A stretch of 17,528 bases of DNA from JAYUHK01 sp043778415 (GTDB lineage: Bacteria > Bacteroidota > Bacteroidia > Chitinophagales > Saprospiraceae): contig JAYWGG010000235.1 in assembly GCA_043778415.1 (NCBI GenBank), forward strand, positions 1 to 17,528. The letters run 5' to 3'. The position numbers and the translations under genes were made by a program. Of this stretch, positions 7,642-14,938 are shown piece after piece; position 1 is the first letter of the stretch, and every line of letters begins with the position of its first letter. The notes under the pieces were generated by a model. That model worked only from the letters and a program-made list of their open reading frames with translations, did no database searches and had not been told where the DNA came from.

Positions 7642-8169
7642 TTACAATAATTTTTCTAAATCCTTGTCTGTCAAGCCGTCCAAAGACTCGTGTAGATACT
7701 TTTCTACATCTTTTTCTTCCATTTTTGGGGTCAAAGATTCCATATCCGCCTCCAATAAAGTGGATTTGATGAGCGATTGTTCGTCAAAATCCTCCAGATT
7801 TTGGTCAATATAGGAGCGCACTTCTTCGGAGCTGAACGCCGTTGCGTCAGACAAAATATTTTTTTGCGGCTTCGACATCCACCACCAGCCCGCTCCGAGC
7901 AACATAAACAGCGACGCGAACTGAATAACCCGATAAGGTTGCCACAGATTTTGTAAAAAAATTGCCCATCGGCTTGGCTGCGCCGTAAGCACTTCCTTTC
8001 GGGACACCGCCGCAGGCTCGAAATGAATTTTTGAAGCAACGGAATCCGTCAATTTTTCAAAATAATCATCTGGAACTCGAAAATTTGCCGCACTTGATTT
8101 TTTTAGTTTGGTCAATATCGGAGATAATTCCTCCAATTCTTCCAAAATTTCTTTATTTTGTGTATTCAT
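7642..8169 (-). CDS. single-pass membrane protein, probable anti-sigma factor
   Basis: This 175-residue protein has a cytoplasmic N-terminal part with FRVPDDYFEKLTDSV (30-44), a motif common in proteins encoded next to Bacteroidota ECF sigma genes. One membrane helix follows (about 81-98, VIQFASLFMLLGAGWWWM), then an acidic periplasmic C-terminal part made of short helices with repeated SYIDQNLEDFDE / KYLHESLDGLTDKD-type segments. It lacks the HxxxCxxC zinc motif of classical ZAS anti-sigma factors. It lies 25 nt after the sigma gene and ahead of the Spy-like gene. The function as anti-sigma factor is inferred from topology and position; the sequence alone would not prove it. Confidence 0.65.
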   Translation of the reverse strand: MNTQNKEILEELEELSPILTKLKKSSAANFRVPDDYFEKLTDSVASKIHFEPAAVSRKEVLTAQPSRWAIFLQNLWQPYRVIQFASLFMLLGAGWWWMSKPQKNILSDATAFSSEEVRSYIDQNLEDFDEQSLIKSTLLEADMESLTPKMEEKDVEKYLHESLDGLTDKDLEKLL

Positions 8170-8194
8170 TTTGCTTATAAATAGTTATTTTTTA

Positions 8195-8749
8195 TCATAC
8201 TGGCTCTGTAAAAAAAGCCTCGATTTTTTTTGCTGCGTGGTGATAAGATGCCTTCAATGCGCCAACCGAAGTTTCCAACACGCCCGACATCTCCTCGTAG
8301 CTCATTTCTTCAAAGTAGCGAAGATTGAACACCATTCGTTGTTTTTCGGGCAGCTGCGCAACCGCTTGTTGGAGTCGAATCTGCACTTCGTCGCCGTCAA
8401 AGTAAGTATCTGCTCGGAGTTGCTGCCCGATGATACTCCCTTCTTCGTCCAAAGAAGCAAGTCTTTTTTTATTTTTTTGTTCCAAAAAACTAATCGCCTC
8501 GTTGGTCGCAATCCGATAAAGCCAAGTATAAAGTTTAGCGTTGCCCTTGAAGTTATGAATGTTGCGATAGACTTTGATAAGGGTATTCTGCACCACATCG
8601 TTGGCATCTTCATGCTCCAAAACCATTCGTCGGACGAGCCAATACAGCTTTTCTTGATACTGACGCATTAAGAGCCTGAACCCACGCTCCGCGTCCGCAT
8701 CGGTGAGCAACATTGCTAAAATCACTCCATCGCTTTCTTCTATTTTCAA
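8195..8749 (-). CDS. ECF-family RNA polymerase sigma factor
   Basis: This 184-residue protein has the two domains of an extracytoplasmic-function sigma factor. Region 2 is at about 24-91, with DANDVVQNTLIKVYRNIHNF and KLYTWLYRIATNEAISFLE. Region 4 is at about 127-180, with LPEKQRMVFNLRYFEEMSYEEMSGVL and a helix-turn-helix ending in GALKASYHHAAKKI. The start is uncertain. The TTG at 8749 keeps the usual N-terminal helix (DGVILAMLLTDADAERGFRLLM), a GTG at 8725 is possible, and the only early ATG (8713) would cut into that helix. An in-frame TGA lies five codons upstream of the TTG. It is the first gene of a three-gene stress operon and probably controls that operon too. Confidence 0.9.
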   Translation of the reverse strand: MKIEESDGVILAMLLTDADAERGFRLLMRQYQEKLYWLVRRMVLEHEDANDVVQNTLIKVYRNIHNFKGNAKLYTWLYRIATNEAISFLEQKNKKRLASLDEEGSIIGQQLRADTYFDGDEVQIRLQQAVAQLPEKQRMVFNLRYFEEMSYEEMSGVLETSVGALKASYHHAAKKIEAFFTEPV

Positions 8750-8770
8750 AGAAAAATGTGTTCAGTTGGT

Positions 8771-8803
8771 TTTTCAAAAAGTCATTTTTCACAATCTATG
8801 ACT
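8771..8803 (-). terminator. weak terminator-like hairpin after kmo
   Basis: AGTCAT (8780-8785) and ATGACT (8798-8803) form a 6-bp stem with a 12-nt loop. On the minus strand the stem is followed by TTTT, 35 nt past the kmo stop. The stem is short and AT-rich, so termination would be inefficient and kmo transcripts may run into the sigma gene. Confidence 0.3.
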
Positions 8804-8838
8804 GCCGACAAAGAAAAAGGTTTAAAACGTGCGGTAAA

Positions 8839-10194
8839 TTATTTTTTAGAAAGCCAATCGTGAAATATTTGCTCTACCTCTTCGCCGTCCCACCGCTCGG
8901 CGATGTTGGGAAGTGCCAAAATCTGTTCAAAAAGCTGGTTTTGAGCGTCGTCCTCTCGGAGCGCAATGCGGTAAGGCGTGTTGCTGAAGCTAATCATGGA
9001 ATAAACTGGAAGAAAATCATTGGGAAATTTTTCGTGGAGACGGGCGGCGATTTTTTTGCGCAGCAAAAAAATTGGGTCGCCCACCAAGTCGCGCATTTCG
9101 ATAAAATTGCGCAGCGCAAGCTCTGCAATCGCGTCTGCGTCGGGGATTCGCGTGTCGTTAAACTCCTCCAAAATCGCCGCCCAATCCTCTTGGTGCTTGT
9201 CTATCAGAGCGTCCAGAATGGTACAATCTTCAAATCCAGCGTTCATTCCCTGCCCATAAAACGGAACGATGGCGTGCGATGCGTCGCCGATAAGCAACAC
9301 TTTATGTTGGTGTTGCCAAGGAGAGCAGCGCATAGTGACGAGCGTAGAAGTTGGATTTTGCTGAAATTCGGTCAGTAAATTGGGCATAATTGGCACTATG
9401 TCCGCAAAATACTTATTAAAAAAATTCATAATTTGTTTCTCGTCTTGAAGTGCATCAAAGCCTTCCTCGCCACTGAAAGTATGAAAAAGCGTACAAGTAA
9501 AACTACCGTCCGAATTGGGCAAAGCTATCATCAAAAACGACTTGCGCGCCCAAATATGAAGTGCGTTTTTGTCTAAAACGTGACAGCCGTTTGCGTCGGC
9601 AGGTATGCTCAACTCTTTGTAGCCATGCTCGAGGTAGGACTGCGAAAAATTGAATCGTGGCAGTTTTTGAAGACTGCTGCGGACAACCGAATACGCGCCG
9701 TCGGTGCCGAATATCAACGGACACGCCGCAGTAATTTGTTCGCCAGTTTGTTCGTCTTCAAACTGAATATTGCTTGAAGAATCCAATCCCAGACAGCGAT
9801 GTAGAAAGTGAAAGCGAATGTTGGGCATCGTAGATGCGATATTCAGCAGCTCCAAATTCAAGCCTCCGCGCGACACGGAGTAAATCGCTTCATCGGATTT
9901 TCCATAAGCCTGCTGCGTCAGGATTCCGTCCACGCTGTGCATAATGCGTCCGCTCATGGGGATTGCGACGCGTCTTATTTTTTCTAAAATACCCGCTTTT
10001 GTGACTGCTTTCCAACCTCGTTCGCTCATGGCAAGATTGATGGAGCGACCGCCGACGTAGCCTGCTTTTCGCATATCGCCGCGCCGCTCGAAAACGTCTA
10101 TTTCATAACCGCGTTTTGCAAGAAAAATCGCCCACAAAGTACCGACTAATCCTGCGCCTACGATGACCACTTTTTTGTGTTTGTTTGTTTGCAT
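8839..10194 (-). CDS. kmo: kynurenine 3-monooxygenase
   Basis: The 451-residue flavoprotein is of the length and type of kynurenine 3-monooxygenase, which hydroxylates L-kynurenine to 3-hydroxykynurenine with NADPH and O2. The FAD-binding Rossmann motif VVIVGAGLVGTLWAIFLAKRGY is at 9-30. It is followed by VFERRGDMRKAGYVGGRSINLAMSERG, characteristic of KMO, and the second FAD motif LIGDASHAIVPFYGQGMNAGFED is at 301-323. The C-terminal part contains FLLRKKIAARLHEKFPNDFLPVYSMISFSNTPY, a KMO-like region. No other kynurenine-pathway gene (kynA, kynU, haaO) is in the window, so whether it serves NAD synthesis or tryptophan breakdown cannot be told. It is 133 nt from the gene upstream and is probably transcribed separately. 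Confidence 0.93.
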   Translation of the reverse strand: MQTNKHKKVVIVGAGLVGTLWAIFLAKRGYEIDVFERRGDMRKAGYVGGRSINLAMSERGWKAVTKAGILEKIRRVAIPMSGRIMHSVDGILTQQAYGKSDEAIYSVSRGGLNLELLNIASTMPNIRFHFLHRCLGLDSSSNIQFEDEQTGEQITAACPLIFGTDGAYSVVRSSLQKLPRFNFSQSYLEHGYKELSIPADANGCHVLDKNALHIWARKSFLMIALPNSDGSFTCTLFHTFSGEEGFDALQDEKQIMNFFNKYFADIVPIMPNLLTEFQQNPTSTLVTMRCSPWQHQHKVLLIGDASHAIVPFYGQGMNAGFEDCTILDALIDKHQEDWAAILEEFNDTRIPDADAIAELALRNFIEMRDLVGDPIFLLRKKIAARLHEKFPNDFLPVYSMISFSNTPYRIALREDDAQNQLFEQILALPNIAERWDGEEVEQIFHDWLSKK

Positions 10195-10278
10195 GGTATT
10201 TGTTTTATGACTTATGACTTTTTTGGTTTGAGTGATTGATTTTGGGGAGAATATTAAAATGTATGAATTAATTTTACT

Positions 10279-10311
10279 TATATAAAATACTGTTTGTCAG
10301 CATTTTATATA
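10279..10311. repeat. AT-rich palindromic hairpin between the NDP-sugar gene and kmo
   Basis: TATATAAAAT (10279-10288) and ATTTTATATA (10302-10311) are perfect inverted repeats. Inside them CTG and CAG pair around TTTGT after one mismatch. The element lies 16 nt past the stop of the upstream minus-strand gene and about 85 nt before the kmo start. It could be a weak terminator for the former or an operator near the kmo promoter. No TAnnTTTG element is clear here; TACATTTT on the minus strand at 10256-10263 is the nearest. Confidence 0.4.
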
Positions 10312-10327
10312 ATAATAAAAAACATAT

Positions 10328-11323
10328 TTATCTAAAATCAATTTCTGTATTATCGCCGATATTGAGGCTTTGGCTCAATCCCTTAATAGACGTGTCGCTG
10401 CCGATGACCGAATTGTGAAGTACGACTTCGTTGAGTTCGGCGTAGCTGCCTATGATAGAATTTTTGACGATGGCGGCGGTGATGATAGCATTGCTGCCGA
10501 TGGTGGTATAAGGTCCGATGATGGAGTTTTTGATGGTGCAGCCTTCTCCAATGCTTACGGGGTGAATGATAATCGTATTTTCGTATTCGGGAATGTCAAT
10601 AGATTGGAGGTTATTTTTGTCGAGCAACATGGCGTTGGTTTCGAGCAAAATCCCTTTTCTGCCGCAGTCGAACCAGTTATTGATTCGGTAAGTGCTGAAT
10701 TTGATGCCGCGATTGAGCATACACATCAGTCCGTCGGTCAGTTGTATCTCGCCGTTGGTCCTTCGGTCGAGGCGAATATTTTCGTCAATACAGTCTATTA
10801 GTATTTGAACCTCTTTTATCTTATAAAGACCGACGATTGCCATGTCGGACATCGGGATTTTTGGTTTCTCTTCTACTTTTTTTACCATTCCTATTTCGTC
10901 GAACTCGACTACTCCAAATTCGCGCGGGTCTTCTACTTTTTTAACTCCCAAGCAGGAGGTTGGCTGCCGCAACATTTCCTTCAAGTCTGCCTCAAAAATA
11001 ATATCGCCGAGTACGATAAAAATTTCTTCGGTCTTTCTAAATGTGCTGCGCGCCGTCCAAATAGCATGACCTAATCCTTCCCGCTCGTGCTGGACGACAA
11101 ATTCTTTTTCGAGCGTAGGATATTGTTGCTCGACGTAGTGTTGGATTTTTTCGCCCAAATAGCCGATGATAAAAACAAATTCTTTGATGCCCGCCTCCAA
11201 TAATTTGTCAATAATAAAAGCAATAATAGGTTTTCCCGCCACCGGTATCAACGGCTTGGGCTGCGTGTAAGTATGTGGACGCAAACGCGAACCTACACCT
11301 GCGACAGGGATAACAGCTTTCAT
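10328..11323 (-). CDS. sugar-1-phosphate nucleotidyltransferase with beta-helix tail
   Basis: The 331-residue protein begins MKAVIPVAGVGSRLRPHTYTQPKPLIPVAGKPI, the nucleotide-binding signature of NDP-sugar pyrophosphorylases, with the conserved lysine at K23. GD at 106-107 in FIVLGDIIFEADL supplies the metal-binding aspartate. FGVVEFDEIGMVKKVEEKP and the NGEIQLTDGL motif of glucose-1-phosphate thymidylyltransferase-like enzymes follow. From about residue 245 the sequence becomes hexapeptide-like repeats (IGEGCTI, IIGPYTTIGSNA, IIGSYAELNE), a left-handed beta-helix as in the long RmlA-like and GlmU-like enzymes. It activates a sugar phosphate to a nucleotide sugar; which nucleotide and sugar cannot be read here. 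It is the last gene of a run with the GH3 and racemase genes, 22 nt after GH3. Confidence 0.85.
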   Translation of the reverse strand: MKAVIPVAGVGSRLRPHTYTQPKPLIPVAGKPIIAFIIDKLLEAGIKEFVFIIGYLGEKIQHYVEQQYPTLEKEFVVQHEREGLGHAIWTARSTFRKTEEIFIVLGDIIFEADLKEMLRQPTSCLGVKKVEDPREFGVVEFDEIGMVKKVEEKPKIPMSDMAIVGLYKIKEVQILIDCIDENIRLDRRTNGEIQLTDGLMCMLNRGIKFSTYRINNWFDCGRKGILLETNAMLLDKNNLQSIDIPEYENTIIIHPVSIGEGCTIKNSIIGPYTTIGSNAIITAAIVKNSIIGSYAELNEVVLHNSVIGSDTSIKGLSQSLNIGDNTEIDFR

Positions 11324-11345
11324 ATAGGTCTTTACAACGTTTTTT

Positions 11346-12911
11346 TTAAGATTGTGTTACATTTTTTTCGTTCAAAAAATTTTCCCACTCATAAAAAATG
11401 TCTTTTTTCATCACGCGCGGAAATTTGCTCTGCCCCAAAGACTTGCCGCCTTTGCGAAGCCAATCGTAGAACATTTCGGTCGGGACTATTTTTAATATTG
11501 GCTCCGCCAATGCAGACTTTCGCTCTATGGCATAGTCGTCGTTGATGATTTTGAGTTCGTCGTCGATAGTTTTCATCAGCAACTCTGCATCAACAGCAGG
11601 CTCGCAATCTATGTACCAACTGTGGCGGTGGTGATTGCCTGCCGTGATGCCACATACCGTAAATTCATTGATATTGACATTCAGGACTTCTTGGGCGTGA
11701 CTGACGGCGTGGTTCATATTATCTACCGAAAGATGCTCGCCGCAAATGCTCAAAAAGTGTTTAGTTCGTCCTGTGATAATAATTTCGCATCGCGGCACGT
11801 CCGTGAATCGCACCGTATCGCCTATCAGATAACGCCACGCGCCCGAGCAAGTACTCAACAAAAGCGCGTAATCTACGCCAGAAGTTACTTCTTCGATGGT
11901 GAGGGCGGCGGCGGCGGGCTTTATATTGCTGTCTTCATCAAAATTTTCTTCATTAAATGGTACGAACTCGAAGAAAATACCGTTGTTGAGCAGCAAAGCC
12001 ATCGAGCGAGTTTCGGGACGGTTCTGAAAGGCGATGAAGCCTTCGGAAGCCAAATAGGAATCCATATAGACGAGCGGGTGCGCCAAAAGTCGCTCAAAAC
12101 TTTTTTGATACGGCTCAAAGGCGATGCCGCCATGCACAAAAACAGAAAGATTGGGCCACAACTCGTGGATATTTTTGAGTTTGTGTTTTTCGATAATTTT
12201 CTCCAAAGTCAGCTGTATCCACGACGGAATACCAGACAAAAAACCCACGTCCCAAGTAGGTGCCAGCTCCGCAATGACTTCTATGCGGTCGTTCCATTCG
12301 CTGATGCGAGCGATTTCGGGACCGGGACGGAAAGAACTTCGCAGCCAAAATGGCGGTTCTTTAGAATTGATGCCGCTCAAATCGCCGACGAAGTAGCCGC
12401 CTTTGTTTTGAAGGTCGCTCGTGCCGCCTATCATGAGCATTTCTTTGGTAAAAATATCAGAATCCAAATTGAATTTTGTGAGGCAAAAGAAGGTTTTGAG
12501 GGCTGCCTTTCGCATCGCTTTTTGCATATCATCGGTGACGGGGATATATTTGCTGGGCGCGCCAGAAGTGCCAGAACTCAAAGCAAAATTGCGAACTTTG
12601 CCCTCCCACGTCACGTCTTCCTCGTTGTCGAGGAGGCGATGCCACCATTCGTCGTACATTTTGTTGTAGTCAAAAATCGGTACGCTGGCTTGATATTCCT
12701 CAACGGGATTATCGCTCATCAGCAGTTCTTGAAAATCGTAATGCCGTCCAAAAGCTGTATTTTTGCCCGTTTCTAATAGTTTTTTGAACGTGCGAAGCTG
12801 CATACGATTGGGTCGGAGCTGTCGAAAATCTACCGTGTTGCGGATTTTGATACTCCTTTTGATGATAGCTCCTAATAAAGGTTTGGCGGTCAAGATAGGT
12901 TTTGTTTTCAT
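11346..12911 (-). CDS. GH3-family acyl acid amido synthetase
   Basis: The 521-residue protein belongs to the GH3 family of the adenylate-forming superfamily, known from plant enzymes that join jasmonate, auxin or benzoates to amino acids. Its motifs are in order. The P-loop-like ATP motif FALSSGTSGAPSKYIP is at 109-123. The second motif YLASEGFIAF is at 286-295. The third, SGAWRYLIGDTVRF, is at 356-369, and GRTKHFLSICGEHLS is in the hinge and C-terminal region. The C-terminal lid includes LGQSKFPRVMKKD, which I would expect to hold the lysine contacting the adenylate. Bacterial GH3 proteins in Bacteroidota are widespread and mostly uncharacterised. The neighbouring racemase, 27 nt upstream, could supply an amino acid as acceptor; that is inference only. 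The coding region is intact. Confidence 0.9.
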   Translation of the reverse strand: MKTKPILTAKPLLGAIIKRSIKIRNTVDFRQLRPNRMQLRTFKKLLETGKNTAFGRHYDFQELLMSDNPVEEYQASVPIFDYNKMYDEWWHRLLDNEEDVTWEGKVRNFALSSGTSGAPSKYIPVTDDMQKAMRKAALKTFFCLTKFNLDSDIFTKEMLMIGGTSDLQNKGGYFVGDLSGINSKEPPFWLRSSFRPGPEIARISEWNDRIEVIAELAPTWDVGFLSGIPSWIQLTLEKIIEKHKLKNIHELWPNLSVFVHGGIAFEPYQKSFERLLAHPLVYMDSYLASEGFIAFQNRPETRSMALLLNNGIFFEFVPFNEENFDEDSNIKPAAAALTIEEVTSGVDYALLLSTCSGAWRYLIGDTVRFTDVPRCEIIITGRTKHFLSICGEHLSVDNMNHAVSHAQEVLNVNINEFTVCGITAGNHHRHSWYIDCEPAVDAELLMKTIDDELKIINDDYAIERKSALAEPILKIVPTEMFYDWLRKGGKSLGQSKFPRVMKKDIFYEWENFLNEKNVTQS

Positions 12912-12938
12912 TGCTGGTATTTTGATAGTTTTTTACTT

Positions 12939-13628
12939 TTATAATGCTATTTCTACCGCTTTTTCTGCGTGGATTTTTGCGGTGCGGAATAAGTGTACGC
13001 CTATGTCATCGGGTTGTATCAGCAGTTCGATTTCTGTGCAGCCTGCGATGATTGCTTCGGCTCCATTTTGGGTCAATTTTTCAATAATTTTAAGATACGT
13101 TTGCTTCGATTCGTCCGTTATGATGCCTTTTACAAGCTCGTCGTAGATGATTCTATGCACGTCCGCACGGTCGGCAGCATCGGGAATTATGATGTCTATA
13201 TCAAATTTACTCTTGAACCGCGCTTTCAAAAAATCTTCTTCCATAGAGTATTTGGTGGCAAGCAAACCCAGTTTTTTGTATTTTTTTTTCTGGATTTCTT
13301 CAGCCGTCGCATCTACGATGTGCAGCAACGGGACGCTCAAATGTCGCTCCACAGCGTCAGCCATTTTGTGCATCGTGTTGGCACAAATAACGATAATTTC
13401 CGCGCCCGCCGCCTCTAATTTTTTTGCAATATCTATCATTCTTTCGGTCAGCAAGTCCCAATCTCCTTGCCGCTGCAAGTCGGATATTTCCGCAAAATCT
13501 ACCGAATACATTATACATTCGCAGGAGTGCGAGTCGCCCAATACTTCCTTAACTTTTCGGTTGATTATTTGATAATACAAGTTGGAGCTTTCCCAAGACA
13601 TTCCGCCGATAAGACCGATTATTTTCAT
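12939..13628 (-). CDS. aspartate/glutamate racemase family protein
   Basis: This 229-residue protein is a PLP-independent amino acid racemase of the Asp/Glu family. MKIIGLIGGMSWESSNLYYQIIN is the standard N-terminus, so I start at the ATG at 13628, not the ATG at 13643. The two catalytic cysteines are visible at C82 in VICANTMHK and C197 in AGCTEIELL, each followed by the usual threonine or asparagine. The second has the expected glutamate two residues later. Both being present argues for an active enzyme. Substrate choice (Asp, Glu or a broad range as in RacX/YgeA types) cannot be read. It is the first gene of the probable racemase-GH3-nucleotidyltransferase operon. Confidence 0.88.
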   Translation of the reverse strand: MKIIGLIGGMSWESSNLYYQIINRKVKEVLGDSHSCECIMYSVDFAEISDLQRQGDWDLLTERMIDIAKKLEAAGAEIIVICANTMHKMADAVERHLSVPLLHIVDATAEEIQKKKYKKLGLLATKYSMEEDFLKARFKSKFDIDIIIPDAADRADVHRIIYDELVKGIITDESKQTYLKIIEKLTQNGAEAIIAGCTEIELLIQPDDIGVHLFRTAKIHAEKAVEIAL

Positions 13629-13669
13629 ATTTATTGGACGCATTTAGACCACCAAACAAGTGTGCAGAA

Positions 13670-13677
13670 CAAATATA
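13670..13677 (-). promoter_or_regulatory. possible promoter of the racemase-GH3 operon
   Basis: On the minus strand this reads TATATTTG, a match to TAnnTTTG, 41 nt before the racemase ATG at 13628. A TTG (13692-13694 on the minus strand) lies 14 nt upstream, closer than the usual 19-21 nt. The match is within AT-rich sequence and could be chance. Confidence 0.35.
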
Positions 13678-13793
13678 CAGTTTATTTCGCACAAAAAATT
13701 AAATTTGTTTCAAAAATATTGATACAGACAAAAGTAGGATATTTTACTGCGAAACTTATTTTTAATAAACAACGTTTTTAAAAATATTATAAT

Positions 13794-13801
13794 TATTTTT
13801 G
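13794..13801 (+). promoter_or_regulatory. possible promoter of the DUF4920 gene
   Basis: TATTTTTG matches TAnnTTTG and lies 38 nt before the ATG at 13840, giving a leader of about 30 nt. No TTG -33 element is visible at the right distance. The 211-base gap 13629-13839 otherwise holds only AT-rich sequence and the divergent element at 13670. Confidence 0.4.
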
Positions 13802-13839
13802 TAAAAATTTTCTGCCATTAACATAAAAAATCAAATCCA

Positions 13840-14346
13840 ATGAAAAAATCATTCATAATGGCTGCTGCGATAGCTGCCGTTGGACTTTTTGCTTGCCAAA
13901 ATACGCCCAAAAAAGCGGAGTCACAACCCATAGTTACTACTGGAGCGAAGCCTTTTGGAGCTGCTATCACCGCCAACGGAGCCGTCGGCTACGACGAAAT
14001 GTTGGAAAAAACAAAAACGCTCACCAAAGACTCTCTGGCGATAAAAGTGGTCGGAAAAGTAGAGTCCGTCTGCCAAATGAAAGGCTGCTGGATGAATGTC
14101 GTATCCGAAACCGCCGGAAAAGATACGATGTTTGTGCAGTTCAAAGACTACGGATTTTTTATGCCGAAGGATATTGCGGGCAAAAAAGTGATTTTTGAAG
14201 GCTTTGCGTACCGCGAAGAAACAAGTGTAGATGATTTGCGCCATTATGCCGAAGACGAACACAAAAGCAAAGCGGAAATCGAAGCTATTACGAAGCCAAA
14301 ATCAGAACTAAAATTCCTTGCGTCGGGAGTTTTGTTGCTCGAATAA
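13840..14346 (+). CDS. DUF4920 lipoprotein
   Basis: This 168-residue protein starts with a lipoprotein signal (MKKSFIMAAAIAAVGLFAC, lipobox LFAC, lipidated C19). The rest resembles DUF4920, a Bacteroidota family of unknown function. It has a small OB-like fold region with VVGKVESVCQMKGCWMNV (70-87), where C78 and C83 form the conserved CxxKGCWM motif, then MFVQFKDYGFFMPKDIAGKKVIFEGFAY. The cysteine pair suggests a redox or metal-related role, but no activity is known to me. It precedes the HD-domain gene by 14 nt, so the two are probably co-transcribed. Confidence 0.85.
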   Translation: MKKSFIMAAAIAAVGLFACQNTPKKAESQPIVTTGAKPFGAAITANGAVGYDEMLEKTKTLTKDSLAIKVVGKVESVCQMKGCWMNVVSETAGKDTMFVQFKDYGFFMPKDIAGKKVIFEGFAYREETSVDDLRHYAEDEHKSKAEIEAITKPKSELKFLASGVLLLE

Positions 14347-14360
14347 GTTACCTGTTTCTA

Positions 14361-14933
14361 ATGAATTTTCAAGCTGCGGAAGATTTTATTTTGAGTAAGT
14401 TGCGACGAGAACTTTCGCCCAAGCTGACTTACCACGGCGTTCATCACACATTAGATGTGTTGAGCGTGGCGGAGCATTTGTGCCGTACCGAAAAAATATC
14501 GCTTTCCAATACTACTTTGCTTCGCACCGCCGCACTTTATCACGACAGCGGATTCACGGTTGCCAACGCCAACCACGAAACTTTTGGCTGCGCAATAGCC
14601 AGAAGTGCGCTGCCCAACTTCGGCTACTCCAACGCCGACATCGAAAAGATTTGCGGAATGATAATGGCTACCAAAATACCCCAAACGCCGCTTACTCGCC
14701 TCGAAGAAATCCTCTGTGATGCTGACCTCGACTATCTCGGGCGAACAGATTTTTACAGCATCGGCGAAACGCTTTACGAAGAGCTTTGCGCTTTCCAAGT
14801 GCTTGACAGCCGCAGCGATTGGAACAATTTACAAATAAAATTTCTTCAAGCCCATCATTTTTTCACTCCCACCAACCAGCACCTGCGCGAGCCGCAAAAG
14901 CAACTTTTTTTAGCCGAACTTCTCCAAAAGTAA
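14361..14933 (+). CDS. HD-domain phosphohydrolase
   Basis: The 190-residue protein is a single HD domain. The motif order is YHGVHHT (24-30), LYHDSGF with the HD pair H61-D62, NHETFG (71-76), and ILCDADLDYLG (117-127) with the last metal-binding aspartate. All expected histidine and aspartate ligands are therefore present, and a metal-dependent phosphohydrolase acting on a nucleotide or phosphate ester is likely. There is no receiver, GAF or (p)ppGpp synthetase domain. The substrate is unknown. It follows the DUF4920 gene closely and ends 5 nt before the end of the convergent serine hydrolase gene, so their 3' ends may overlap in mRNA. Confidence 0.8.
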   Translation: MNFQAAEDFILSKLRRELSPKLTYHGVHHTLDVLSVAEHLCRTEKISLSNTTLLRTAALYHDSGFTVANANHETFGCAIARSALPNFGYSNADIEKICGMIMATKIPQTPLTRLEEILCDADLDYLGRTDFYSIGETLYEELCAFQVLDSRSDWNNLQIKFLQAHHFFTPTNQHLREPQKQLFLAELLQK

Positions 14934-14938
14934 TTTTT

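Noticed and set aside
10370..10801. Aspartate- and glycine-rich frame on the plus strand opposite the nucleotidyltransferase beta-helix
   Set aside because: Its repeat look is the reverse reading of the hexapeptide repeats, not a separate gene.
11622..12776. Open frame of 384 codons on the plus strand opposite the GH3 gene
   Set aside because: The GH3 motifs on the minus strand are clear and continuous. The opposite frame shows no family features.
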